Counted from the first letter of the stretch, positions 45,580 to 54,275 are shown. The stretch: DNA of 64,000 nucleotides from Onstottus_B arcticum (GCA_038040485.1 JBBPIE010000012.1:62001-126000); one strand, 5' to 3'. Notes: generated by a model from the letters alone, not told the origin. Translations and numbers: made by a program.

Positions 45580-47949
45580 TCAGTCGGCGCGCGTTGCAGG
45601 CAGCTCGATGATAAAGCGTGCGCCTTGAGGCTCGTTGTCCTCGACCCAGATTCGGCCTTTGTGGTCTGAGACTATGTGGCTGACTATCGCGAGTCCCAAG
45701 CCGGTGCCTCGGTCTCTCGTTGAGAACTTAGGCAGAAACAACTTGTCTCGATCTCGCGGGCTGATGCCGTGGCCGGTGTCCGCGACTATCAACCGGACGA
45801 GATCGTTCTCTCTCAAAAAGCGCGATTCGATCAGAATCGATTTGCGAGCCACTCCATTTGAACCCGCCGCTGCTTCCATTGAATCAGCCTGCTCAACATT
45901 CAGGCTCAGCGCGTTATCTCGGACTCCAGCGACTTTCGACGAGCCGTTTGACCCGTTCCGGCCGTCCGAATTCAGCGCCTCGACTGCGTTGTCTATCAAG
46001 TTCACAAGCACCCGTTTTATCTGTTCGGTATCCAAGCGCATCACGGGCAAGTCGCGCGCGAGATCGCATTCGATTCGTATCCCGTCCAGCCGCTCGTTGT
46101 ACAGCGTGAGCGCGTCGCGCACTACTTCATTCAGAGAAGCTTCGGCAGGGTTTGACTCAGGGAGCCGCGCGAACCGCGAGAACTCGTCCACCATCTTCTG
46201 AAGCGCGGCAACCTCCCGAACGATGGTGGTTGTGCCCTCGCGAACGATCTCATCAAATCGCGACTCGGCGCCCGGCCGGTAGTTTCGAATGATTCGCTCG
46301 GCCGAAAGCTGGATAGGCGTGAGCGGGTTTTTGATCTCGTGAGCCATCCGTCGCGCGACTTCGCTCCAGGCGGCAGCGCGTTCGGCTTGCACCAGATCGG
46401 TCAAGTCTTCGATGACGATGACCCATCCTTCAAGCGCGCCGGTCGAGCTTCTCAACGCTATCGCCGTAGTTGCCGTGTGCAGCGAACTGCCGTCCGCGCG
46501 CTTGAACTGGATCTCGGCCTGCGCGGTCTCGCTCCTTCGAGCGCGGCGGCACAGCGCTTCAAGCTCCACGCCCTCGCGCCCCCCGGTCAATTGAGCGATC
46601 GGCGTGCCGGTCGCGGGCTTCTGAGCCAGACCCAGCATCGACATCGCAGAGCGGTTGATAGTCGCAATCCCGGCCTTCTCATCAGTCGAAATAACTCCTG
46701 TGGAAAGCGACTCGAGCACCGTCTCGATATACCGGCGGCGGTCGTCCAATGCGAGGTTCGTTCGGCTCAGCTCTCCGGCGGCTCGTTCCAAGCGCTCGCG
46801 ATTCTCGGCAAGCATCGCGGACATCTGGTTGAAGGACCGCACAAGCACGGCCAACTCGTCTTCGGCGATGACCTCGACCGGATGGGTGAAGTCGCCGCGA
46901 GCGACGCGGTCGGTGGCCTCGGCGAGCGCCTGGATCGGGATCGTGATGCCGCGAGCGACGTACAGCGCGAGCCAGGTTGCGGAGAAGAGCAGCAGCAGCG
47001 TCACTGCCGCGAGCAACAGGATGTAAATAGCCTTGATGCGCTTGAGCTTTCCCAACAGGCTGTGAAAGTTTTCGTGCTGCGAGGTGATGTTCGCCGCTCG
47101 CTCGGTCAGCTCGGGGGGAAACTCACGAGCGATGATCAACAATCGAGGGTCGCCCGGTGCGTCGGTCAGCCTGACGCCGGCTATGACATAGATGGCGGTC
47201 GGGCTATCGCCTTCGTCGCGGCCGGCGAATGCGTCGCCGCCGGTCTGGAGTTGCTGCTCGGCGGCATGAAGCGTCTCGTTGATGTCGCCCTCGACTTGCT
47301 TCTCGTTGCGGTCGATGGTCGTTCGCTTCCCGCCGTCGGTGACGATTCGCGACAGGGAAACGTTGTAGGCTTTCATCTCCTGGTCGATTCTATTTCGTAG
47401 TTCCGGGCTGTCGTAGTCGCTGCGCGAACCAAGCGAGAGCGAGCGCGTGATCGCGCGCGCGATGCTTATCAGCTCCGCTTCCTCTTTCTTAAAATAGCTC
47501 TCCTCGATTGCCCGAGCGTCGTCAACAATCTGCCGCGCCGGCTCGCCGAACCAGCGGTCGATGCTGCGGTTCAAGAGCCCGAACGCGAAAAAGAACAGCA
47601 GCAGCACAGGCAGCAGCGAAAGCCCTATCGCGTAGCTGACGAGCCGCGTCTTGAACTTTGAGCCCGGCCGGTCCGCGCGGCGTTCGCGAACAAGCTTGAT
47701 GACGTTTCTGAGGAGAACGAACAGCAGAATGACGAACGCGAAAAAGTTCAGCGTCGAGAGCGCATACAGCAGCAACGTCTCGGTAGCGGTGCCGGGTGTG
47801 ACGAACGGCTTGAGGTTGAATCCGCTTTGCGCAATCAACGAGAGCATCAAGAACAGCACGATGATCGAAAGAACGATCACCTTATTCAGGCGGCGGCGGC
47901 TGCGCTCGGTGAGCCTGGACGGCGTTGGAGTGTGCGGCGAATCCGGCAA
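45580..47949 (-). CDS. NtrY-like sensor histidine kinase
   Basis: The TTG at 47949 is preceded by AGGGAGG and no closer ATG fits. The 789-residue kinase has four membrane helices near the N-terminus and about residue 310, a HAMP domain (YVARGITIPIQALAEATDRV), PAS (VLESLSTGVISTDEKAGIAT), HisKA with the phospho-His in MAHEIKNPLTPIQLSAERI, and an HATPase with NLIDNAVEAL, ADTGHGISPRDRDKLF and STRDRGTGLGLAI. This is the architecture of NtrY nitrogen sensors. The NtrX response regulator is not in the window; lpxB lies upstream. Confidence 0.92.
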   Translation of the reverse strand: MPDSPHTPTPSRLTERSRRRLNKVIVLSIIVLFLMLSLIAQSGFNLKPFVTPGTATETLLLYALSTLNFFAFVILLFVLLRNVIKLVRERRADRPGSKFKTRLVSYAIGLSLLPVLLLFFFAFGLLNRSIDRWFGEPARQIVDDARAIEESYFKKEEAELISIARAITRSLSLGSRSDYDSPELRNRIDQEMKAYNVSLSRIVTDGGKRTTIDRNEKQVEGDINETLHAAEQQLQTGGDAFAGRDEGDSPTAIYVIAGVRLTDAPGDPRLLIIAREFPPELTERAANITSQHENFHSLLGKLKRIKAIYILLLAAVTLLLLFSATWLALYVARGITIPIQALAEATDRVARGDFTHPVEVIAEDELAVLVRSFNQMSAMLAENRERLERAAGELSRTNLALDDRRRYIETVLESLSTGVISTDEKAGIATINRSAMSMLGLAQKPATGTPIAQLTGGREGVELEALCRRARRSETAQAEIQFKRADGSSLHTATTAIALRSSTGALEGWVIVIEDLTDLVQAERAAAWSEVARRMAHEIKNPLTPIQLSAERIIRNYRPGAESRFDEIVREGTTTIVREVAALQKMVDEFSRFARLPESNPAEASLNEVVRDALTLYNERLDGIRIECDLARDLPVMRLDTEQIKRVLVNLIDNAVEALNSDGRNGSNGSSKVAGVRDNALSLNVEQADSMEAAAGSNGVARKSILIESRFLRENDLVRLIVADTGHGISPRDRDKLFLPKFSTRDRGTGLGLAIVSHIVSDHKGRIWVEDNEPQGARFIIELPATRAD

Positions 47950-48060
47950 GAAGTGCGGCCTCCCTGGTGCAAAGAGTGATTATATCCCGGTACGACGCAT
48001 TGCCAAGGTGGAGTTAGCGGCCGCGCCGGAGAAGCGAATCGTGACTCTTCGAAGGCGTCC

Positions 48061-48148
48061 GCTCTGCGGCTCTTCGCTTTTGCGGTTAGCCTTACCCCAA
48101 GTCCTCGCTAACCGCCGAGACGCCAAGACGCAGAGAAAAACGCAGAGC
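48061..48148. repeat. CGCAGAG hairpin element, two-arm copy
   Basis: Left arm about 48061-48090 and right arm about 48107-48148 (CTAACCGCCGAGACGCC), between the lpxB stop and the kinase start. The loop is short and not like the conserved-loop copies. Confidence 0.75.
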
Positions 48149-48170
48149 ATCTGCAGACGCTGATGCCCGA

Positions 48171-49544
48171 TCAACCATTGATGATCGGCGCTCCTGGATG
48201 TTTTGCAGACGCGGTTCCGATCAGTCGAAGGATTGCGCTTGCGGCGCGCTCGGAGGCCGACCCGCTAGCCGACGTGAGCCGCGCGCGAACGGTGGCCAGA
48301 TCGCGCTTCATTTGATCAAGCCTCACGGAGTCGCGCAGGATGTCCGAGACTTCGCGTGCGATCTTCTCTCCGGTGACGTCGTGCTGCATGAGTTCGGGCA
48401 CTATGCGGTGGCCAGCGATCAGATTGACCATTCCGAAGGTATCCAGCTTTATCAACGGGCGAATTAGCCGCCAGTTCAACTCGGAGCCTCGATAGACGAT
48501 AACCATCGGAATCCCTAGTAACGCTGCCTCGACGGTTGCAGTCCCGCTGGCAACCACGGCGAGTTCCGAATGGGTCAAGGCGTTGTAGGCATCGCGCTCA
48601 ACGATCGTAAGATCAAGCTGACCTCCCGATTGCTTGACTATGTTTTCCACCTGCTCGCGGTCGATCGTCGACGCGAGGGGAACCAGGAATTGGGGACCTT
48701 CGGATTGCGGATTGCGGATTGCGGATTCGTCAATTGCGGATTGCGGATTGTGGATTGTGGATTGCGGAGATGAAGCTTGAGATTGTTGGCGCTCAGTTCC
48801 GTCAATCCGCAATCCGCAATCCGCAATCCGCAATCGAAGGGTCCGCAATTCCCTCGCTGCATCAAGCATCGCAGGCAAGTGGTAGTGAACCTCTTTTTGT
48901 CTGCTGCCTGGCAAAAGCGCGATGAGTGGGCGCGAGGCGTCGAGGCCCCAGCGGCTCGCGAATTCTTCCCGCGAGGCGTCTGCTCTGACGACTTCCGCGA
49001 GCGGATGGCCGACGTACTCGACCTCCGGGCCCGCGTTTTTGTAGAACTCTTCTTCGAACGGCAGGATCACGAGCATCCGGTCTACGTCACGCCGCAAAGC
49101 GCGAACCCGATAGCCGCGCCAGGCCCATACTTGCGGGCTGATGTAGTACACGATCTTGAAGCCTTCGCGATGAAGCTTCTTGGCAAGCCTCATGTTGAAG
49201 TCTGGCCAGTCAATCAGCACGACTGCCGAGGGACGCCTCGCTCGCGCGGCGTCGAGCAGTGTTCGATATGCGCGATACAGTTTTCCGATCGCGCGAGCTA
49301 TTTCAGGAACGCCGATGATTCCAACCTCGCGCGCGTCAACAAGCGTCTCGACTCCCGCCGCGCGCATCTCTTCGCCGCCTGAGCCGAACAGTTCGTAGTT
49401 GATGTCGGGATTGAGCCGCCTGAGCGCTCGTGCGAGCGAAGCACCGTGTTTGTCGCCGCTCGCCTCGCCCGCGACGATCATAACTGATATGCCTGATAAC
49501 TCAGGATTGGGAGGTGAGTAACTCTCTGAACGTGTTCGCTCCAT
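48171..49544 (-). CDS. lpxB: Lipid-A-disaccharide synthase
   Basis: LpxB joins UDP-diacylglucosamine to lipid X to form the lipid A disaccharide at the inner membrane, implying a lipopolysaccharide-bearing outer membrane. Family blocks are visible: VMIVAGEASGDKHGASLARA, YYISPQVWAWRGYRVRAL, LPFEEEFY, GHPLAEVV, LALLPGSRQKEV (as IALLPGSRQKEV), VASGTATVEAALLGIPMVIV. At 457 residues it is about 70 longer than usual. Most of the excess is a heptanucleotide-repeat insert of about 45 residues (near residues 235-280) encoding NPQS-type peptide, between ELRTLR and QFLVPLAS. Confidence 0.9.
   Translation of the reverse strand: MERTRSESYSPPNPELSGISVMIVAGEASGDKHGASLARALRRLNPDINYELFGSGGEEMRAAGVETLVDAREVGIIGVPEIARAIGKLYRAYRTLLDAARARRPSAVVLIDWPDFNMRLAKKLHREGFKIVYYISPQVWAWRGYRVRALRRDVDRMLVILPFEEEFYKNAGPEVEYVGHPLAEVVRADASREEFASRWGLDASRPLIALLPGSRQKEVHYHLPAMLDAARELRTLRLRIADCGLRIDGTERQQSQASSPQSTIHNPQSAIDESAIRNPQSEGPQFLVPLASTIDREQVENIVKQSGGQLDLTIVERDAYNALTHSELAVVASGTATVEAALLGIPMVIVYRGSELNWRLIRPLIKLDTFGMVNLIAGHRIVPELMQHDVTGEKIAREVSDILRDSVRLDQMKRDLATVRARLTSASGSASERAASAILRLIGTASAKHPGAPIING
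48701..48838. repeat. GGATTGC heptanucleotide hairpin inside lpxB
   Basis: Left arm 48701-48767 is about nine copies of GGATTGC, interrupted once; right arm 48801-48838 is about five copies of AATCCGC in the opposite sense. The two would pair into a long imperfect hairpin in RNA or single-stranded DNA. It is within the coding frame, which stays open. Confidence 0.92.
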
Positions 49545-49746
49545 CGTCTGGCATTCTGACTATCCACGTCGTGTCACTGTGTTCGACTACATTGACCAAC
49601 CTTGTCGGTCATTATAGCATCTGAGCCGTTCGCGTCAGTTATCACGCGATCAGCCTACGGTTACTCCTGGTGATCCGGCTGACCTGAATTGTAGCCAAGC
49701 AGCTTACCCCTGCCAAGAAGGATGATGCTTCAGTAGAGTAGAGATT
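49545..49746. other. Divergent intergenic region
   Basis: About 200 bases between divergent lpxB and the first secreted paralogue. No strong promoter could be chosen. The 3' half resembles the gap before the second paralogue (TTACTCCTG... and CAGTAGAG just before both starts), as expected for a tandem duplication including its leader. Confidence 0.5.
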
Positions 49747-50571
49747 ATGGTTAGACTTGTCAGCCTCGTGGTTCTAGCCGGCCTTCAGATCGGAAGCATC
49801 AACCTCTATGCAGGCCCACATCCACTGCTCCTCCAGAAATCAGGCCAGGGAATTACGAATCCCGACTCGCGGGGTTGCGCATGCCATTGTGAGACCAATA
49901 CAGCGGCCTTGCGGGTTTGGCAGCAAAAGGATGGGCCTCCCGATCGTTTCGCTGCCAAAGCAATTGGTAGGTGGTTTGATAGGAGAATACCTCGTAGTGA
50001 GACTGAGCCGGTCAGTAAGACTGAACTCTTGATTTTGATGGGCAAGTCCGGCAAAGGCATTTGGAGTATAGAGACTATGATAAGCGACGCAGGAGGCGAA
50101 ATCTTCGCCGATCTAGTCTGCACAACTGTTAAAGGGCAGCGTAAGGTCTTTCCACTGATCGAAGAGTTGTTCGTAGGCGATGTCAACGCATCGTCTCTTG
50201 TTTCCCTTGTTTTGCGGCGACTGCGTCAGCTTGCTAACCGTAGGCAGTGGGATGTCGGCTCAATTATTCCCGTTCAACACCCTCTCCTTCCAAGGGCTCC
50301 GGCTTTGGTCTTTCATGAATACGGCAAGGTCGACAGCGAGGGTTATGGCTGGAGATTGAATGCCAGGGCAAGAGATGGCCGGCTGACGCGGATTGTTAGA
50401 GTGCGGCCAGGTCCGGGGTTCGCCTACTTCCGGGACGCAAAGTGCTTTGGAGGCGTCAACGATGATCATGGAGAGACTTGGTGGGTTCTCGTGAAGACTG
50501 CCTTCGGCGATAATTGTTCCGCCGAGTGGCATTCAATCCGATTGACCCATAGCGCTCCTGCAAAGCAATGA
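49747..50571 (+). CDS. Exported Cys-containing hypothetical protein, paralogue 1
   Basis: The 274-residue protein has an N-terminal hydrophobic signal (MVRLVSLVVLAGLQIGS) and then CACHCETNTAALRVWQQKDG. Conserved blocks shared with the next gene are KTELLILMGKSGKGIWSIE, a middle IPVQHPLLPRAPALVFHEYG, RDAKCFGGV and GETWWVLVKTAFGDNCSAEW. No known family is recognised; the CxCHC motif and scattered Cys residues suggest disulfides or metal binding in the periplasm. It is the first of a tandem duplicate pair. Confidence 0.65.
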   Translation: MVRLVSLVVLAGLQIGSINLYAGPHPLLLQKSGQGITNPDSRGCACHCETNTAALRVWQQKDGPPDRFAAKAIGRWFDRRIPRSETEPVSKTELLILMGKSGKGIWSIETMISDAGGEIFADLVCTTVKGQRKVFPLIEELFVGDVNASSLVSLVLRRLRQLANRRQWDVGSIIPVQHPLLPRAPALVFHEYGKVDSEGYGWRLNARARDGRLTRIVRVRPGPGFAYFRDAKCFGGVNDDHGETWWVLVKTAFGDNCSAEWHSIRLTHSAPAKQ

Positions 50572-50756
50572 TCACAGTCGAAATATCTAGCTGCATGTCT
50601 TGGATAACAGCAATGCGCGAGTGGAGCTCGCACCGGGTTGCCGGACGAATCAAGGCGGATTATAGCGAATAACCGGTAGACCTTCCGGCTGACAAGACGT
50701 GCAGTGCTGCCGCTTACTCCTGCCGAGCAGGGTGATCCTCAGTAGAGGTGAAGACA

Positions 50757-51593
50757 ATGGTCAAACTTCTCAGCCTCCTAATTCTAGCCGGTCTTCAGAT
50801 CGGAAGCATCGACCTATACTCGAATGCGCATCCGTTGCCCCAGGGGTGCGCGTGCCATTGTGAGACCGATACGGCAATCTTTCGGGTTTGGCAGCAGAAG
50901 GACGGGCCGGCTGATCTTTTCGCTGCCAACACAATAGGCAGATGGCTCGATAGAATAATAGCTAACACTGGGGCATTCAGTAAGACTGAGCTCTTGATTA
51001 TACTGGGCAGGTCCGCCAAAGGTATTTGGAGTGTGGAAACTTTGGAGACCGACAACGAAGGCGCCATCTATGCGGATCTAGTCCTCACGACTCGTGAAGG
51101 GAAGCGTCAGGTCTTTCGATTGGTTAAAAGCTTTGGCCTCGAAACACTTTATTTCCCCGATCTCCCTAAAGGGGCAAGCAAGCAAGAGTTCACGAGACGC
51201 CGCCTCCAATTACTTCGGGATATAAAGACGCGTGTTATGCGGCGACTGAGTCAGCTTGCCAAAAGCGGGCAGTGGGATGCTGGCTTACTCATTCCTGTGC
51301 AACTTCCTCTGCTTCTAAAGCCTCCTGCTTTGGTTTTTCACGAAAAAGGCAAACTCGAGACCGAGACGTATGTTTGGAGCTTGAGTGTCAGGGCAAAAAA
51401 TCGTCGGCTTGTGCGGATTACGAGAGGGGGAGGATGTTGCGATTACTTTCGTGGTGCAAAGTGCTTTGGAGGAGTCGCGGATGATGCAAATGGAGAAACC
51501 TGGTGGGTTCTCGTAAAAAGCGCAGGCGGCGATAACTGCGGGGCTAAGTGGCACTCAATCCGATTGACCCACGCAGCCCCGCTAACGCAATGA
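50757..51593 (+). CDS. Exported Cys-containing hypothetical protein, paralogue 2
   Basis: The protein is a paralogue of the preceding gene with the same block order: signal (LLSLLILAGLQIGSIDLY), CACHCETDTAIFRVWQQKDG, KTELLIILGRSAKGIWSVE, IPVQLPLLLKPPALVFHEKG, GGCCDYFRGAKCFGGV and GETWWVLVKSAGGDNCGAKW. ATG 50757 is chosen after AGAGGTG; the GTG at 50748 is possible. It has one extra internal segment (SFGLETLYFPDLPKG). Function unknown; the pair probably arose by tandem duplication including the upstream leader. Confidence 0.65.
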   Translation: MVKLLSLLILAGLQIGSIDLYSNAHPLPQGCACHCETDTAIFRVWQQKDGPADLFAANTIGRWLDRIIANTGAFSKTELLIILGRSAKGIWSVETLETDNEGAIYADLVLTTREGKRQVFRLVKSFGLETLYFPDLPKGASKQEFTRRRLQLLRDIKTRVMRRLSQLAKSGQWDAGLLIPVQLPLLLKPPALVFHEKGKLETETYVWSLSVRAKNRRLVRITRGGGCCDYFRGAKCFGGVADDANGETWWVLVKSAGGDNCGAKWHSIRLTHAAPLTQ

Positions 51594-51727
51594 TCGTAGC
51601 TTAAGATACGTCGCTAAGAGTTTTGGCTGCAACCGTGCGCGAGAGCGGCGGCACGAGCGGGTTAGCAGGTGTTAGGCCTCAGATGCCGGGTGCCATCGTT
51701 GACGCCCGCGCACCCAACACCTGATCT

Positions 51728-52900
51728 CTACGGATTGCGCAAACCTTTCGTGCTGCCTTCGGGTTTCTTCTTGTCTTTCTTCTTGTCCTTAACGGCCGGC
51801 GCCGGAGTCTTCTGATCCGTGGGTGTTCCGGGCTTCACTTCAACGTCCTGGCCCGCTTCGTTGGCGCGCCGAGGCCGCGCACCGGGAGCGTTGGTGGTCG
51901 TCGAAGCCCCGGGCGTCACCGGGCCGCCGGCTCTTGTGCCGCTCAGTTCCTGAACGCGCGCCACTATCTCATCAGTCTTGAGATCGCGATCTATGATCAC
52001 GCCCTTCGATGAAGTGTCGATTTTAGGTCCGAACATTATGCCGGCAAATCGACCCGCCAGTCCCTTACCTTCCGGCGCAGGCTCCGCGAGCTTCGCAGGA
52101 TCAGGTTCGGGCACGGGCTTTCCCCACTTCTTCAGCGTGTCTTTCGCTCGCTCGGCATACTCGGAACGGGGAAAGCTTGTGACTATGCGAGCCAGGTCGC
52201 GGCTCGCGGTCTCGGTGTCTTCCTGAATCTCCATGGCGCGGGCGTGCATGAAAAGCGTTTCGTCAAGCAGCGTGAAGTTTGGATACTTGTTGAGTATCTC
52301 TTCGGTCCGCATCTGGGCTGCGACTGCCGACTCGCGAATGTCGAAATAGAAGCGGGCAACCTTCAGCTCGTGCAGCGCGAGGATCTCATCAACCTCGTTC
52401 ATCAGCTTCTCTACGTCGGCCTTCTTGTCAGAGCTCGGATAGCGTCGCAACAACTCTTTTAGCTGTCGCTCCGCGAGCTTCGCGTGAGTGGTGTCGCGAT
52501 CAGCGGCCTGGATCTGCTTCAAGTGAATCTCGGCCATCTTCATCATCGTGTCGTCGGCCAGCAGATCGTCGGGGAAGAACTGAATCCAGTCGCGATACTC
52601 GACTTCCGCCTGCGCGTAGCTCTTTGTGCCGCCCTGCAAGTAGTACGAGTCGGCGATGGCAAGCTTGGACATCCGAACCATCGGGCTGTCCGAATATGTG
52701 TTGATCATCGTGTTCAACAGGATTCTGCCTTCGTCAAAGCTGCCCTTGCGAATCGCGTCCACGCCCTGAGTAAACAGCTCCTTGTCGCGGCCTGGCCCTT
52801 TCGCCTCTTCAAAGGTGACTTTGTTCTTCGGCTTTCCGCCGCACGCGGCAAACGGAAGCGCTAACGCCAATGCGAACACGATGAGTTTTACTACTTTCAT
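51728..52900 (-). CDS. bamD: BamD-like outer-membrane lipoprotein with TPR domain
   Basis: Start is ATG 52900, giving a lipoprotein signal (ALALALPFAACG, lipobox FAAC). The about 390-residue protein has tetratricopeptide-like helices: LFTQGVDAIRKGSFDEGRIL, KSYAQAEVEYRDWIQFFPDD, LAERQLKELLRRYPSSDKK, KVARFYFDIRESAVAAQMRT and SRDLARIVTSFPRSEYAERA. This matches BamD of the outer-membrane assembly complex. Unusually, after the TPR part it carries a long tail rich in Pro, Thr, Lys and Gly (from about 280), ending KKDKKKPEGS. The next gene on the strand, upstream, is rpe. Confidence 0.8.
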   Translation of the reverse strand: MKVVKLIVFALALALPFAACGGKPKNKVTFEEAKGPGRDKELFTQGVDAIRKGSFDEGRILLNTMINTYSDSPMVRMSKLAIADSYYLQGGTKSYAQAEVEYRDWIQFFPDDLLADDTMMKMAEIHLKQIQAADRDTTHAKLAERQLKELLRRYPSSDKKADVEKLMNEVDEILALHELKVARFYFDIRESAVAAQMRTEEILNKYPNFTLLDETLFMHARAMEIQEDTETASRDLARIVTSFPRSEYAERAKDTLKKWGKPVPEPDPAKLAEPAPEGKGLAGRFAGIMFGPKIDTSSKGVIIDRDLKTDEIVARVQELSGTRAGGPVTPGASTTTNAPGARPRRANEAGQDVEVKPGTPTDQKTPAPAVKDKKKDKKKPEGSTKGLRNP

Positions 52901-52999
52901 AAGACTACCTCGGCGGCCGCCAGTGTGCGCATCAATGCGGCCGTTTCTCATACTGACTAGTGTTTGGCTGGTATTTCTCCAACTGCAAGCGAGCACGGG

Positions 53000-53668
53000 T
53001 CAAACTGTAAGTGGCTCCAAGGCTTTGAGGCGCAGTGCGCGGGTCGCTTCTTCCGGATTTCCTTTGCCGAACACGGCCGAACCCGCAACGATCCACTCGG
53101 CTCCGCTGCGAACGACTTCGGCGACGTTGTCAACGTCTATTCCGCCGTCAACTTCAATGTGAGCCTTGAGACCACGAGCGTCAATCATACCCCGCAGCCG
53201 TCTGATCTTGTCAAGCGCGGACACTATGAACGATTGGCCGCCAAACCCGGGGTTCACGGACATCACCAGCACGTAATCAACAAACGGCAACGCCTCTTCG
53301 ATTGAGACAAGCGAAGTCGCCGGGTTCAACACCACGCCCGGCCGGCAACCCAGGTTTCGGATCGCTTGAAGCGTGCGATGAAGATGAACGACAGCCTCGA
53401 CGTGGACCGAGATCATCGTGGCGCCGGCGCCCGCAAAGTCGGCGATGTATCGATCGGGATCGGTGATCATCAGATGACAATCCAGCGGCAGGTCTGTCGC
53501 TCGCCGGGCGGCCTTGACGATCAGCGGACCGATCGTGATGTTAGGGACAAAGTGCCCGTCCATCACATCCACGTGTATCAATCCCGCGCCCCCGCGCTCG
53601 GCTGCCTTGATCTCTTCGCCGAGTCGCGTAAAGTCGGCCGACAGGATTGAGGGAGCTATCTCGATCAT
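53000..53668 (-). CDS. rpe: Ribulose-phosphate 3-epimerase
   Basis: The true start is ATG 53668 (MIEIAPSILSADFTRLGEEI). Codons upstream in the same frame are heptanucleotide repeats translated as repeated NQKPETT-like units and should not be counted. The 222-residue TIM-barrel enzyme interconverts ribulose-5-phosphate and xylulose-5-phosphate in the pentose phosphate and Calvin pathways. Metal and catalytic blocks are seen: HVDVMDGHFVPNITIG, LDCHLMITDPDRYI, VLVMSVNPGFGGQSFI and EVDGGIDVDN. Confidence 0.93.
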   Translation of the reverse strand: MIEIAPSILSADFTRLGEEIKAAERGGAGLIHVDVMDGHFVPNITIGPLIVKAARRATDLPLDCHLMITDPDRYIADFAGAGATMISVHVEAVVHLHRTLQAIRNLGCRPGVVLNPATSLVSIEEALPFVDYVLVMSVNPGFGGQSFIVSALDKIRRLRGMIDARGLKAHIEVDGGIDVDNVAEVVRSGAEWIVAGSAVFGKGNPEEATRALRLKALEPLTV

Positions 53669-53669
53669 T

Positions 53670-53794
53670 GGTTTCTGGTTTCTGGTTTGTGGTTTCTGGT
53701 TTGTGGTTTCTGGTTTGTGGTTTCTGGTTTCTGGTTGCTCGCGCCGATCCGCTCTGGTCTTAACCAGAAACCAACAACGAGAAACCAGAAACCA
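53670..53794. repeat. GGTTTCT heptanucleotide hairpin between rpe and the PASTA gene
   Basis: Left arm 53670-53737 is about nine copies of GGTTTCT/GGTTTGT; right arm 53762-53794 is about four copies of AACCAGA/AGAAACC. The left arm abuts the rpe start codon, and the right arm runs into the 3' end of the PASTA gene. Such a hairpin could affect rpe translation, but this is inference. Confidence 0.92.
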
Positions 53795-54173
53795 GCTCTG
53801 CGCCATTCGTTCTAAGCTCGCTCTTCGTTTGGACGGGCCCGGTGCTAACCACGATGGTAACGGTAAAGCCTTTCTTAACAGATGAATTCGGAGGGCGATT
53901 GATGTCTATGACGATGTTAGCCGGGGCGGGATCGGTACGCCGCTGGATTTTTAGCTCCAGCCCCGCGTCTTCGATCATCTTTTGAGCTTCAGTTTCGGAT
54001 CTGCCTATGACGTTGGGAACGTAGGTGACGCCGCTTCGAAACAGCGAGATTATCGTAACCGTAGCGCTTAACAGGAACGCGAGTCCCAGCACTACGACCA
54101 TTGCAAGTCTTCGTGAAATGGTCCACGCGATGCCGCCGGGCTGGATCCGATTGGGGCTCTTCGCTGAACTCAT
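53760..54173 (-). CDS. PASTA-domain membrane protein
   Basis: The 137-residue protein has an N-terminal helix (LAMVVVLGLAFLLSATVTII) and one PASTA-like domain with VPNVIGRSETEAQKMIEDAG and the following LKIQRRTDPAPANIVIDINR. PASTA domains bind peptidoglycan muropeptides and occur on penicillin-binding proteins and Ser/Thr kinases; here it is free-standing. The last eight residues (GFSLLVSG) come from the heptanucleotide repeat, so the repeat has replaced or extended the natural C-terminus. Confidence 0.75.
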   Translation of the reverse strand: MSSAKSPNRIQPGGIAWTISRRLAMVVVLGLAFLLSATVTIISLFRSGVTYVPNVIGRSETEAQKMIEDAGLELKIQRRTDPAPANIVIDINRPPNSSVKKGFTVTIVVSTGPVQTKSELRTNGAELVSGFSLLVSG

Positions 54174-54275
54174 GAGCCGCAGTCTAGCATCGCGATTGCG
54201 CGAGTTTCAACCTTGGTGCTTTTGGGTGACTGCGGGAGATCTGCTCGGGTTGCCGTGGTTCTTTTCGGTAGACAT

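Noticed and set aside
53669..53806. N-terminal extension of rpe
   Set aside because: The added residues are heptanucleotide repeats read as NQKPETT-like units; the family start MIEIAPSIL follows immediately.
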